Shown here: positions 16,830 to 25,580 of the stretch, piece by piece
How the letters are laid out: every line of letters begins with the position of its first letter
Numbering within the stretch: the stretch's first letter is position 1
Assembly: GCF_026967935.1 (NCBI RefSeq)
Contig: NZ_JAPVBL010000003.1
Location: 186,001-250,000, forward strand
Length of the DNA stretch: 64,000 nt
Source: Modestobacter sp. VKM Ac-2982
GTDB lineage: Bacteria > Actinomycetota > Actinomycetes > Mycobacteriales > Geodermatophilaceae
Reading direction: 5' to 3'
Notes under the pieces: model-generated
What the model was told of the DNA's origin: nothing
The model's database searches: none
The model's input: only the letters and a program-made list of their open reading frames with translations
Translations under genes and position numbers: made by a program

Positions 16830-18091
16830 AGCACCTGCCCCGCACCTGTGCGCTGACCGCCGCGGCCGTCACGATGCTCTCGCTGGCCGCCTGCAGCACC
16901 ACGGACCCGAACGCGTCGGGCGAGGGCGGCGGTGGGGAGGGTGACGTGACCACCGGCAGCGGGGTCACCGACTCCGAGATCACCGTCGGCATGCTCACCG
17001 ACCTGTCGGGGCCGTTCGCCGCCGGCGCCGCGGTGCAGGTCACCCAGACCAACGCCTACTGGGACCAGGTCAACGCCGACGGCGGGGTCTGCGACCGGGA
17101 CGTCGTGGTCGACGTGCAGGACCACGGCTACGACCCCCAGCGCGCGGTCACCCTCTACCGGAGCATGGCGCCGGACGTCATCGCCCTGCAGCAGGTCCTC
17201 GGCGGCCCGACCAGCGCGGCCGTGCTGCCGCTCGCCGAGCAGGACGACGTGTACGTCGGCGGCGTCGGGTGGACCGGCTCCGCGCTGCAGTACGAGAACA
17301 ACCAGCTCCCCGGTGCCAGCTATGCCGTCGAGGCCGCCAACGCCGTCGACTACCTGGTCGACGAGCTCGGGGTGCCCGAGGGCGGCCGCATCGGCGTCGT
17401 CTACTTCGCCGGGGACTACGGCGGGGACGCCCTGGCGGGGGCCGAGCACGCCGCGGAGGAGCGGGGTGTGGAGATCGTCGCCCAGGAGATCACCTCGCAG
17501 ACCACCGACCTGTCCGCGCAGGCCTCGGCGCTGGTCCAGGCCGACGTGGCCGGCGTCGTGCTCGCCGCCGCGCCCACCCAGCTCGCCTCGCTGGCCGGGG
17601 TGCTGGCCACCCAGGGGGCCGACATCCCGATCGTCGGGATGAACCCGACGTTCAACCCCTCGCTGCTGGGCAGCCCGGTCGCGGACGCGCTGCTGGCCAA
17701 CGCCTACAGCATCACCAGCGTGGCGCCGTACGCCTCGGACGCCCCGGGTGTCCAGGCCGCCAACGAGCTCTATGCCTCCGTCGCCCCCGACGGTGACGTG
17801 GGCTGGGAGGTCCCGCTGGCCTACGTCCAGGGCGAGCTGCTCCGGCAGGCGCTCGAGGGCGCCTGCGAGTCCGGGGAGCTGACCCCGGAGGGCGTCGTCG
17901 CCGCGCTGCAGGAGAGCTCGTCGGTGGACACCGACGGTCTGCTGCCCGACGGGCTGGACTACTCCCAGCCCGGGCAGTCGCCCACCACGACCGTCTACGT
18001 CTCCAAGGTGGACGCCGACGCCGAGGCCGGCCTGGCGCTGCTGGAGGAGTTCAGCGGCCCCAGCGCGGAGTCCTTCTCCTACGGGGGCTGA
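16826..18091 (+). CDS. ABC transporter substrate-binding lipoprotein (LivK / Peripla_BP_6 type)
   Basis: 421 residues. A lipoprotein signal peptide ends in LAAC (Cys at residue 23), followed by a Ser/Gly-rich tether, so it is anchored outside the membrane. The mature part begins with ITVGMLTDLSGPFAAGAAVQVTQ, the type I periplasmic-binding fold of amide, urea or aromatic-acid transporters. It supplies substrate to the fused ATPase and two permeases upstream. Ligand identity is unknown; the CoA ligase gene 3 bases downstream suggests a carboxylic acid. Confidence 0.9.
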   Translation: MKHLPRTCALTAAAVTMLSLAACSTTDPNASGEGGGGEGDVTTGSGVTDSEITVGMLTDLSGPFAAGAAVQVTQTNAYWDQVNADGGVCDRDVVVDVQDHGYDPQRAVTLYRSMAPDVIALQQVLGGPTSAAVLPLAEQDDVYVGGVGWTGSALQYENNQLPGASYAVEAANAVDYLVDELGVPEGGRIGVVYFAGDYGGDALAGAEHAAEERGVEIVAQEITSQTTDLSAQASALVQADVAGVVLAAAPTQLASLAGVLATQGADIPIVGMNPTFNPSLLGSPVADALLANAYSITSVAPYASDAPGVQAANELYASVAPDGDVGWEVPLAYVQGELLRQALEGACESGELTPEGVVAALQESSSVDTDGLLPDGLDYSQPGQSPTTTVYVSKVDADAEAGLALLEEFSGPSAESFSYGG

Positions 18092-18094
18092 GCG

Positions 18095-19645
18095 GTGCCG
18101 GCGCTGGCGGTGAGCGAGCTGCGGTCGCCGGGCGTCGACCCGGGGGAGGGCGTGCTCGGCGACGTCCTCTCCCGGGCGGTCCGGGAGGGACCCGAGGACC
18201 TGCTGCTGAGCACGCCGGCCACCGGCGAGACCTGGACGGCGGCACAGCTGCTGGCCGACGCCCGGGCGGTGGCCGCCGGGCTGCTCCGCGACCGGGCCCC
18301 CGGTGCCCGGATCGCCACGTGCCTGGGCAACGGGCCGGCGCCGGTGCTGCTGCAACTGGGCGTCGCCCTGGCCGGGATGACCCTTGTGCCGGTCAACCCC
18401 CGGTCCCGGCCCGCCGAGCTCGAACACGCGCTCCGGCTCTCCGGCGCGGCCTGCGTCTTCGCCGCCGAGGACGTCGCCGGCAACCCGGTGGCGGACCTCT
18501 GTGCGGCCGTCGCCGGCGTCGAGGTCGTCCGGGTCGGCGCCGACTGGCGGGCCGCCCTGCCGGAGGCCGTGCCGGGGGAGCTGCCGGTCGTCGACCCCGA
18601 GAGCCTCGCCCAGGTGCAGTTCACCTCCGGCACCACCGGCCGGGCCAAGGGCGTGCGGATCACCCACCGCGCCATGGTCGTCACCGGGCACGCCTTCGCC
18701 GAGCGGCTGGGGCCCACCGCCGGCCGGACCTGGTGCAACCCGATGCCGCTGTTCCACACCGCGGGCAACGTGCTCGGGGTGGTCGGGGCGTTGTGGGCCC
18801 GGGCCGAGCACGTCGTCCTGCCGTTCGCGCCGGGACCGGTGCTGCAGGCGCTGGCCGATCGCCGGGTGACCATGCTGTCGGCCGCCCCCACCCTGCTGGA
18901 CCTGCTGGCCGCCCAGGGCCCGCCCGGGCTGCCCGACCTGCGGGTGCTGTTCACCGGCGGGATGACGGTGACGCCGGCCTTCGTCGACCGGGTGGAGCAG
19001 GTGTTCGACGCGCGGCTGTCGATCACCTTCGGCATGACCGAGACCTGCGGTGCGGTGCTGCAGACCGCGCCGACCGACCCCGATCCGGTGCGCCGGGAGA
19101 CCGTCGGGGCGCCCCTGGCCGGCACTGACGTGCGGATCGCCGGTCCGGACGGCGACGCCGTGCCGCCCGGGACGCCGGGGGAGCTGTGGGTGCGCGGCGA
19201 GCGGATCACCCGCGGCTACCTGGACGACCCGGCCGCGACCGCCGCGGCCATCGACGCCGACGGCTGGCTGCACACCGGCGACCTGGCCGAGATGGACGCC
19301 GGTGGTGCCTGCCGGGTCGTCGGCCGGCTCAAGGACATGATCAAGACCGGCGGGGAGAACGTGTCCCCGGTCGAGGTCGAGGAGGTGCTGGCCGAGCACT
19401 CGGACGTCGCCCGGGCCGCCGTGGTCGGGGTGCCGGACGAACGGTGGGGAGAGCTGGTGGTGGCCTTCGTCGTCCCGGCGGGCGGCCGCGACCCGCACCC
19501 GGACGAGCTGACCGCGCACTGCCGGGAGCGGCTGTCGCCGTTCAAGGTGCCGCGCTCGTGGCGGGTCGTGGACGAGCTGCCGATGACCGCCTCGGCCAAG
19601 GTGCAGCGCGCCGAGCTCCGGCGGCTCGCCGCCGAGCCGTCGTGA
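18095..19645 (+). CDS. AMP-dependent acyl-CoA synthetase
   Basis: 516 residues. It activates a carboxylic acid, presumably the one imported by the upstream transporter. Motifs: FTSGTTGRAKGVRITH near residue 175, FGMTETCGAV near 310, GWLHTGDLAEMD near 390, RLKDMIKTGGENVSPVEVE near 410 and SAKVQRAEL in place of the usual catalytic Lys region (Lys present). GTG start 3 bases after the binding-protein stop. Confidence 0.92.
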   Translation: MPALAVSELRSPGVDPGEGVLGDVLSRAVREGPEDLLLSTPATGETWTAAQLLADARAVAAGLLRDRAPGARIATCLGNGPAPVLLQLGVALAGMTLVPVNPRSRPAELEHALRLSGAACVFAAEDVAGNPVADLCAAVAGVEVVRVGADWRAALPEAVPGELPVVDPESLAQVQFTSGTTGRAKGVRITHRAMVVTGHAFAERLGPTAGRTWCNPMPLFHTAGNVLGVVGALWARAEHVVLPFAPGPVLQALADRRVTMLSAAPTLLDLLAAQGPPGLPDLRVLFTGGMTVTPAFVDRVEQVFDARLSITFGMTETCGAVLQTAPTDPDPVRRETVGAPLAGTDVRIAGPDGDAVPPGTPGELWVRGERITRGYLDDPAATAAAIDADGWLHTGDLAEMDAGGACRVVGRLKDMIKTGGENVSPVEVEEVLAEHSDVARAAVVGVPDERWGELVVAFVVPAGGRDPHPDELTAHCRERLSPFKVPRSWRVVDELPMTASAKVQRAELRRLAAEPS

Positions 19646-20412
19646 GGAGCGGCTTGCTGGCCGACCTGGCCGCCGAGGGCGCCGCGCTGGAGGAGCTCCT
19701 CGGCACGCTCGCGCTCGCGGACTGGGCCCGCCCCACCCCGGCGGCCGGGTGGACCGTCGCCCACCAGGTCGCCCACCTGGCCTGGACCGACGAGGTCGCC
19801 CTGCTGGCCGCCGCGGACCCCGCCGCGTTCGCCGTCCGGGCGGCCGGGGAGCCGGCCGACGCCGTGCTGCGCGGGGCCGAGGAGGGGGCGGCCGACCCGC
19901 CCGCGGTCCTGCTGGCCCGGTGGCGGACCGGCCGGGTGGCCCTCGCCCAGGCCCTCGCGGCCGTGCCCGACGGCACCCGGCTGCCCTGGTTCGGCCCGCC
20001 GATGAGCGCGGCGTCGATGGCCACGGCCCGGCTGATGGAGACCTGGGCGCACGGCGTGGACGTCGGGGACGCCCTCGGCCGCACGCCCTGCCCCTCCGCC
20101 CGGCTCGACCACGTCGCCCACCTCGGCGTGCGCACCCGGGCGTTCGCCTTCGCCGCGCACGGCCGCCCGGCGCCGACGGCCCCAATCCGGGTGGAGCTGA
20201 CCCGTGCGGACGGCTCGCGCTGGACCGAGGGCCCGCCGGACGCCGCGCAGTCGGTCACCGGGCCACTGCTGGACTTCTGCCTGCGGGTGGTCCAGCGCCG
20301 TCCCCGGGCCGCCCTGTCCCTCGTCGCCGTCGGGCCGGACGCCGACGCGTGGCTCGACGTGGCGCAGGCGTTCGCCGGCCCGCCGGGACGGGGCAGCGAC
20401 GGGCTTCCGTGA
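19642..20412 (+). CDS. TIGR03084-type protein (mycothiol-dependent maleylpyruvate isomerase-like)
   Basis: 256 residues. The GTG start overlaps the ligase stop (19642-19645). WTVAHQVAHLAWTDEVALLAA near residue 35 and METWAHGVDVGDAL near 135 give the three-His metal pattern of the DinB/mycothiol-dependent maleylpyruvate isomerase superfamily. The subgroup TIGR03084 regularly accompanies acyl-CoA ligases in actinobacteria; its reaction is not established to my knowledge. The frame is open far upstream, but that part is a shadow of the ligase gene. Confidence 0.8.
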   Translation: MRSGLLADLAAEGAALEELLGTLALADWARPTPAAGWTVAHQVAHLAWTDEVALLAAADPAAFAVRAAGEPADAVLRGAEEGAADPPAVLLARWRTGRVALAQALAAVPDGTRLPWFGPPMSAASMATARLMETWAHGVDVGDALGRTPCPSARLDHVAHLGVRTRAFAFAAHGRPAPTAPIRVELTRADGSRWTEGPPDAAQSVTGPLLDFCLRVVQRRPRAALSLVAVGPDADAWLDVAQAFAGPPGRGSDGLP

Positions 20413-20490
20413 GGCGGAAGGAGTGCTGCTCTCCACCGTGACTGCCGTCACGCTGGGGGAGTCGAAGAGGACACCAGCGGGAGGAAGACC

Positions 20491-21582
20491 ATGACGTCGA
20501 TCGTCCGGAACCAGTGGTACGTGGCCGCCTACGGCCGCGAGGTGGGCCGCGAGCTGTTCAGCCGCACGATCTGCGGGGAGTCGATCCTCTTCTGGCGGAC
20601 AGAGGCCGGCGAGGTCACCGCGATGAGCGACCGCTGCGTGCACCGCCGGTTCCCGCTCTCCCAGGAGCCCAGCCACCTGGTCGGCGACACCGTCGTCTGC
20701 GGGTACCACGGCTTCACCTACGGCGCCGACGGCGGCTGTGTGGCCGTGCCCGGCCAGACCCGGGTGCCGCGCACCGCCCGGCTGAAGAGCTACCCGGTGG
20801 TGGAGCAGGACAGCTTCGTCTGGGTGTTCATCGGCGACGCCGAGAAGGCGGAGGGCGCCACGATCCCGCGGGCACCGTGGCTGGCCCAGGACGGCTGGAC
20901 GACGGTCAGCGGCATGGAGCCGCTCGCCGCGCGGGCCAGCCTGCTGGTGGACAACCTGATGGACCTCTCGCACGAGACCTACCTGCACGGCGGGTACATC
21001 GGGACGCCGGAGGTGGCGAACACCCCGATCACCACCGAGGTCGACGACGCCGCCGGGGTCGTCTACGTCAGCCGGCACATGGCCGACGCGGAGTGCCCGC
21101 CGTTCTACGCCAAGAGCACCGGCATCACCGGCCGGATCACCCGCTGGCAGGACATCGAGTTCACCCCGCCCTGCCTGTACAAGCTGCACAGCCGGATCGC
21201 CCCGGTCGGGGTGCTGCCGAACGACGACGGCACCGACCCGGACGCCTTCCACGTCGAGGTGGTCTACGCGATCACCCCGGAGACGGAGTCGACCACGCAC
21301 GACTTCTGGGCCGTTGCCCGCGACTTCGCCCTGGACGACGAGGGGGTGTCGGAGTTCCTGCGGGAGAGCAACCGCACCGTCGTCCTGCAGGACGTCGTCG
21401 CGCTCGACGTGCTGGAGAAGGTGCTGACCGGCGAGCCGGACGGCTACCAGGAGCTCTCCATCAACATCGACACCGGTGGCCTGGCCGCCCGGCGGATCAT
21501 TGCCCGGCTCGCGGCCGAGGGCGCCGGCGAGCAGGCACCGGCCACCCCGCCGGCCCGCACCCCCGCGGCGGCCACCCGGTGA
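20491..21582 (+). CDS. Rieske [2Fe-2S] aromatic-ring oxygenase, VanA-like
   Basis: 363 residues. The Rieske cluster is bound by Cys49, His51, Cys70 and His73 (CVH...CGYH). The catalytic mononuclear iron region NLMDLSHETYLH lies near residue 155-165. Single-subunit oxygenases of this kind (vanillate O-demethylase type) demethylate or hydroxylate aromatic acids with electrons from a flavin/[2Fe-2S] reductase, which is encoded just downstream at 22020. It has its own 78-base leader after the preceding gene. Confidence 0.92.
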   Translation: MTSIVRNQWYVAAYGREVGRELFSRTICGESILFWRTEAGEVTAMSDRCVHRRFPLSQEPSHLVGDTVVCGYHGFTYGADGGCVAVPGQTRVPRTARLKSYPVVEQDSFVWVFIGDAEKAEGATIPRAPWLAQDGWTTVSGMEPLAARASLLVDNLMDLSHETYLHGGYIGTPEVANTPITTEVDDAAGVVYVSRHMADAECPPFYAKSTGITGRITRWQDIEFTPPCLYKLHSRIAPVGVLPNDDGTDPDAFHVEVVYAITPETESTTHDFWAVARDFALDDEGVSEFLRESNRTVVLQDVVALDVLEKVLTGEPDGYQELSINIDTGGLAARRIIARLAAEGAGEQAPATPPARTPAAATR

Positions 21583-21902
21583 CCGGCGTCCCCACGCCGC
21601 GCGATGGGTCGGTCACCCGGCAACAGCCGGAGCTGCCCGCGCCGCGCCAGGTGCTCGAGGGGGAGCGGGTGCTGCGGGTGAACTGGCTGCCCGGCTCCGA
21701 CCGCCTGCGCGGCCTGTGCCACTGCGGCGCGGAGGCCGAGGCGTCGGACCCGGTGGAGATGTGGGAGTGGCTGCTGGCCCACCCCGACCACCCGGCGGAC
21801 GGCCCGACCGAGCCCCCGGCAACGGGCCCGCTGCCAGTACCCCCGGCCCACCTGGTGACCGACCCGTTGACGATCACCCGCCGGACCCCCGTCCCCGCCT
21901 GA
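21579..21902 (+). CDS. Small conserved protein linked to the Rieske oxygenase
   Basis: 107 residues from a GTG that overlaps the oxygenase stop (21579-21582). The centre reads LRGLCHCGAEAEASDPVEMWEWLLAHPDHP, with a CxC pair and conserved Trp/His residues; both ends are Pro-rich. No function is recognised. Tight coupling between an oxygenase and its reductase suggests an assembly or regulatory role. The same frame continues upstream as a shadow of the oxygenase gene. Confidence 0.65.
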   Translation: MTGVPTPRDGSVTRQQPELPAPRQVLEGERVLRVNWLPGSDRLRGLCHCGAEAEASDPVEMWEWLLAHPDHPADGPTEPPATGPLPVPPAHLVTDPLTITRRTPVPA

Positions 21903-21934
21903 CGCCCCTTCCGCGACAGCCCCCTTCCGCGACA

Positions 21935-21994
21935 GGCACAGGAAGCCATCCACCCAGTTTCTCGGCCGAGAGTGGGTGAAGAGCCTCCTGTGCC
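21935..21994. repeat. Imperfect inverted repeat (GGCACAGG family, copy 2)
   Basis: Arms 21935-21956 and 21973-21994. The right arm ends with TGGGTGAAGAG and CCTGTGCC, as in the perfect element at 8155-8214, but the left arm has diverged at several inner positions. It is immediately preceded by a 15-base direct repeat (CCCCTTCCGCGACAG at 21905 and 21921). It separates the small protein gene from the reductase gene. Confidence 0.7.
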
Positions 21995-22019
21995 TCGCCG
22001 TGCCACGACGAGGAGAGCA

Positions 22020-22997
22020 GTGCACAGCACCCATGACGAGGTCGACCTGCGGCTGCAGGTGGCCCGGCGGACGACGGGCGCCGAGGGCGTCGTCGTGCTC
22101 GAACTGCGCGACCCGACCGGGGCCGACCTGCCGGCCTGGTCGCCCGGCGCGCACATCGACCTGCTGCTGCCCGGCGGGCTGACCCGGCAGTACTCGCTGT
22201 GCGGCGACCCGCACGACCGGGCGGTCTGGCAGATCGGGGTGCTCCGGGAGCCCGCCGGCCGGGGTGGCTCGGCGCTGGTGCACGACCAGGTGCAGGAGGG
22301 CGCGGAGGTCGACGTCCGGGGGCCGCGGAACCACTTCGAGCTGGTGCCCGCCCCGCGGTACGTGTTCCTCGCCGGGGGCATCGGCATCACCCCGATCCTG
22401 CCGATGGCCGCCGCCGCCGAGGAGGCCGGCGCCACCTGGGAGTTCCACTACGGCGGGCGCACCCGGACGTCGATGGCCTTCCTCGAGGCGCTGCAGGCGC
22501 TGGAGGCGAAGACCGGGCACGGCCTGCGGGTCACGCTGCACCCGCAGGACGAGGTGGGGCTGATCGACCTCGACCGCATCCTGGGCACCCCGCAGCCGGA
22601 CACGAAGGTGTACTGCTGCGGCCCCGAGCCGCTGCTGGCCGCGGTGGAACAGCGCTGCGCCGACTGGCCGCCCGGGGCGCTGCACGTGGAACGATTCGCC
22701 CCGAAGGAGCAGGGCGAGCGGGTGCTCAGCGGCGACTTCGACGTCGAGCTGACGCTGTCGGGCGCGACGCTGACCGTCCCGCCGGACAAGTCGATCCTGC
22801 AGGTCGTGGAGGAGGCGGGCATCCCGGTCCTCTCCTCGTGCCAGGAGGGGACGTGCGGCACGTGCGAGACCGGAGTGCTGGAGGGGACCGTCGACCACCG
22901 CGACTCGCTGCTGACCCCGGAGGAGCAGGCGGCGAACGACACGATGTTCATCTGCGTCTCCCGAGCCGCGTGTCCCAAGCTGGTCCTGGAGCTCTGA
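22020..22997 (+). CDS. Oxygenase reductase (FMN/NADH plus [2Fe-2S] ferredoxin), VanB-like
   Basis: 325 residues. Domain order: flavin-binding barrel with the RQYSLCGDP motif (about 1-105), NAD-binding domain with AGGIGITPILPM (about 110-225), and a C-terminal plant-type ferredoxin with SSCQEGTCGTC and FICVSRA. This is the phthalate dioxygenase reductase arrangement that feeds electrons to VanA-like oxygenases, here encoded at 20491. GTG at 22020 is preferred because GAGGAGAG precedes it; an earlier GTG at 21972 lies inside the inverted repeat. Confidence 0.92.
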   Translation: MHSTHDEVDLRLQVARRTTGAEGVVVLELRDPTGADLPAWSPGAHIDLLLPGGLTRQYSLCGDPHDRAVWQIGVLREPAGRGGSALVHDQVQEGAEVDVRGPRNHFELVPAPRYVFLAGGIGITPILPMAAAAEEAGATWEFHYGGRTRTSMAFLEALQALEAKTGHGLRVTLHPQDEVGLIDLDRILGTPQPDTKVYCCGPEPLLAAVEQRCADWPPGALHVERFAPKEQGERVLSGDFDVELTLSGATLTVPPDKSILQVVEEAGIPVLSSCQEGTCGTCETGVLEGTVDHRDSLLTPEEQAANDTMFICVSRAACPKLVLEL

Positions 22998-23014
22998 GCC
23001 CGGCCGGGCCGGCG

Positions 23015-23764
23015 GTGCGGCGGACGGCGGGCAGCAAGCTGCTCGCCGTCCTCGACGCGTTCACCCGGGACCGGCGCGCGCTGACCCTCTCCGAGATCGC
23101 CCGCGCCACCGACGTCCCGTTGTCGACCGCGCACCGGCTGATCGCCGAGCTCTGCAGCTGGGGTGGGCTCGAGCGCGACCCGGACGGCCGGTACCGGGTG
23201 GGGTTGCGGCTGTGGGAGCTCGGCGCGCTGGCGCCGCGCGGTCTGGGCCTGCGGGAGGCGGCCCTGCCGTTCATGGAGGACCTCTACGAGGTGACCCACG
23301 AGAACGTCCAGCTGGCGGTCCGGGACGGCGTCGAGGTGGTCTTCGTCGAGCGGTTCGCCGCCCGGGACGCGGTCGCGGTCTACACCGAGGTCGGGGGTCG
23401 CTTCGCGCTGCCGCCGACCGGCGTCGGGCTGGTGCTGCTCGCGCACGCACCGGCCGAGGTGCAGGAGCAGGTGCTGGCCGCGCCGCTGCGCCGGTACACC
23501 GCGCAGACGATCACCGACCCGGTGCAGCTGCGCCGGGTCCTGGCCGAGGTCCGTCGTGCCGGGGTGGCGGTCAGCGACCGGCAGGTGACCGACGACGCGG
23601 TCTCGGTGGCTGCGCCGATCTCCGCCCGCGGCGAGGTGGTCGCGGCGCTGTCGATCGTGGTGCGGGGCAGCTCTCCGGCCGCCGTCCGGCCGATGGCGCC
23701 CGGCGTCCGGGCCGCCGCCCGAGCGATCAGCCGCACCCTGGCCGAAGGCCCGGCCGAGGGCTGA
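23015..23764 (+). CDS. IclR-family transcriptional regulator
   Basis: 249 residues. An N-terminal winged helix (SKLLAVLDAFTRDRRALTLSEIARATDVPLSTAHRLI, about 6-45) precedes the IclR ligand-binding domain with VFVERF and ALPPTGVGLVLLAHAP. Such regulators commonly control aromatic catabolism. It follows the reductase by 17 bases and may control the oxygenase genes. The start is uncertain: GTG 23015 is the nearest good codon after the reductase stop. Confidence 0.85.
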   Translation: MRRTAGSKLLAVLDAFTRDRRALTLSEIARATDVPLSTAHRLIAELCSWGGLERDPDGRYRVGLRLWELGALAPRGLGLREAALPFMEDLYEVTHENVQLAVRDGVEVVFVERFAARDAVAVYTEVGGRFALPPTGVGLVLLAHAPAEVQEQVLAAPLRRYTAQTITDPVQLRRVLAEVRRAGVAVSDRQVTDDAVSVAAPISARGEVVAALSIVVRGSSPAAVRPMAPGVRAAARAISRTLAEGPAEG

Positions 23765-23888
23765 GGTACGGCGCGCTACCGGACTCCCGGAGTTCTCCCG
23801 ATGATCGTCTTGGTGTCACCCGTTGGTCTGCACCGGCGACGGAGAGTTCCCGCGACAGATGCAGCACGGACTATGCGGGAGCGCCTCG

Positions 23889-25580
23889 ATGAGCCACGAC
23901 CACGACCACCCCCACCACCACGACCACGACCACGGCCACTCGCACGGTGCGGTCTCCGGCGTGGAGGGCACCTGGGCCGACCCGCAGGCCGACGACCCGT
24001 TGTCGGTGTCGCGTCGCGCCTTCCTGGCGACCACCGCGGTCGTGGCCGGTGCCGCTGCCGGGCTGGGCAGCGCCGTCACCGGCGTGGGCCAGGGGGTCGC
24101 AGCTGCCGCCGGCGCCGGGACGACGGCGAACGCCTGGACCGGGCGCACCCGGTACTACGCCGGCGACCACCACATCCACACCAAGTACTCGCCGGACGCG
24201 CAGTACGACGTGGCGACGCAGGTCATCAAGGGCCGGCAGTACGGCCTGGACTGGATGGTCATCACCGACCACGGTGGCGTCGCGCACCAGAAGCTCTCGA
24301 TCGACAAGATCACCCCGGAGATCGAGAAGGTCCGCCGGCAGTACGCGGGCACGATGATCTACCAGGGCCTGGAGTGGAACATCCCGGGCGCCGAGCACGC
24401 CACGGTCATGCTGCCCCCGGGCAGCGCGACCGTCGACATCCTGAAGGCCTTCGAGGCCGGCTACGACGGCAGCGCGCTGGCGGCCAAGGGCGTGACCGGC
24501 GACGTGGAGCCCTACGCCATCGACGCGCTGAAGTACCTGGACAACCAGGTGCGCAACCGGCGCACCGAGATCGCGCTGATGTTCGCCAACCACCCGAGCC
24601 GGCAGGGCATCGACAGCCCGCACGAGCTGCGCAACTGGCGGGACGCCGCCCCGCAGGTCGCCGTGGGCATGGAGGGCGCGCCCGGTCACCAGGCCGCCGG
24701 CATCCCGACGTCGCAGGGCGGTCCCGGCAGCGGCCGCGGCTACTACGACAACGCCGGCACCAACCCCACCCGCTTCCTGGCGTACCCGCCGGAGTCCTAC
24801 CGCACCTTCGGTGGCTTCGACTGGATGACCGCCACCGTCGGTGGCCTCTGGGACTCGCTGCTGGCCGAGGGCAAGCCCTGGTGGGTCACCGCGACGTCGG
24901 ACTCGCACCGGGTCTTCCGGGACACCCGCATCCAGGGGCCGCTGGACTTCAACGCCAACGGCACCAAGGGCGACGCGGTCGACACCGGCCGCCCGATCAC
25001 CCAGTACGGCGACTTCTGGCCGGGCCAGTACAGCAGCACCCTGGTGGGGTCGGACTCCCGCTCCTACGTCGGGATCATGCAGGGCCTGCAGGCCGGCAAG
25101 GTCGTGGCCGTGCACGGCCGGATCATCGAGGCCCTCGACGTGCGGGTCCGCTCGGCGAAGGACGGCGACCCGCAGGGCGCCACGCTCGGCGGCCGCACCT
25201 GGGTGCGCCGCGGTGGTGACGTCACGGTGACCATCACGGTCAAGGTGGCCGGTGGCGCCAACGCCAACGGCGACGTGCCCAAGCTGGCCAAGGTCGACCT
25301 GATCAGCGGCCCGGTCACCGGCGAGGCGAGCGACCGGGACCGGTTCACCGCCCCGGAGACCGCCGTGGCCAAGACCTTCGAGGTCGGTCGCGGCCGGGCG
25401 CAGTGGACGTTCGAGCACACGTTCACGAACGTGGAGCGGTCCTTCTACGTGCGCCTGCGGGGCAGCGATGGCAACCAGCTGGACGCCAACGGCAACCCGC
25501 CCATGGACGTCGTCGGGGACGCGAACCCGTGGGAGGACCTCTGGTTCTACGCCAACCCGGTCTTCGTCGACGCCGTCTGA
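23889..25580 (+). CDS. Tat-exported PHP-domain metal-dependent hydrolase with His-rich N-terminus
   Basis: 563 residues. Residues 2-22 are almost all His and Asp. A twin-arginine signal (SRRAFLATTAVVAGAAAG) follows at about residue 42-65, so the His-rich segment precedes the signal. The PHP-like domain opens with GDHHIHTKYSPDA and WMVITDHGG, the metal ligands of a phosphoesterase fold, with further TATSDSHRVF near residue 340. The last 150 residues look like a beta-sandwich. Exported; the substrate is unknown. The ATG at 23889 follows GGGAG; an upstream ATG at 23823 lacks similarity. Confidence 0.82.
   Translation: MSHDHDHPHHHDHDHGHSHGAVSGVEGTWADPQADDPLSVSRRAFLATTAVVAGAAAGLGSAVTGVGQGVAAAAGAGTTANAWTGRTRYYAGDHHIHTKYSPDAQYDVATQVIKGRQYGLDWMVITDHGGVAHQKLSIDKITPEIEKVRRQYAGTMIYQGLEWNIPGAEHATVMLPPGSATVDILKAFEAGYDGSALAAKGVTGDVEPYAIDALKYLDNQVRNRRTEIALMFANHPSRQGIDSPHELRNWRDAAPQVAVGMEGAPGHQAAGIPTSQGGPGSGRGYYDNAGTNPTRFLAYPPESYRTFGGFDWMTATVGGLWDSLLAEGKPWWVTATSDSHRVFRDTRIQGPLDFNANGTKGDAVDTGRPITQYGDFWPGQYSSTLVGSDSRSYVGIMQGLQAGKVVAVHGRIIEALDVRVRSAKDGDPQGATLGGRTWVRRGGDVTVTITVKVAGGANANGDVPKLAKVDLISGPVTGEASDRDRFTAPETAVAKTFEVGRGRAQWTFEHTFTNVERSFYVRLRGSDGNQLDANGNPPMDVVGDANPWEDLWFYANPVFVDAV

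Noticed and set aside
16580-20185. Minus-strand 1201-codon frame opposite the transporter and ligase genes
   Set aside because: Composition typical of a shadow frame; the plus strand has clear conserved genes with coupled starts and stops.
21972-22019. Upstream GTG start for the oxygenase reductase
   Set aside because: It lies inside the right arm of the inverted repeat and lacks a ribosome site; GTG 22020 has one.
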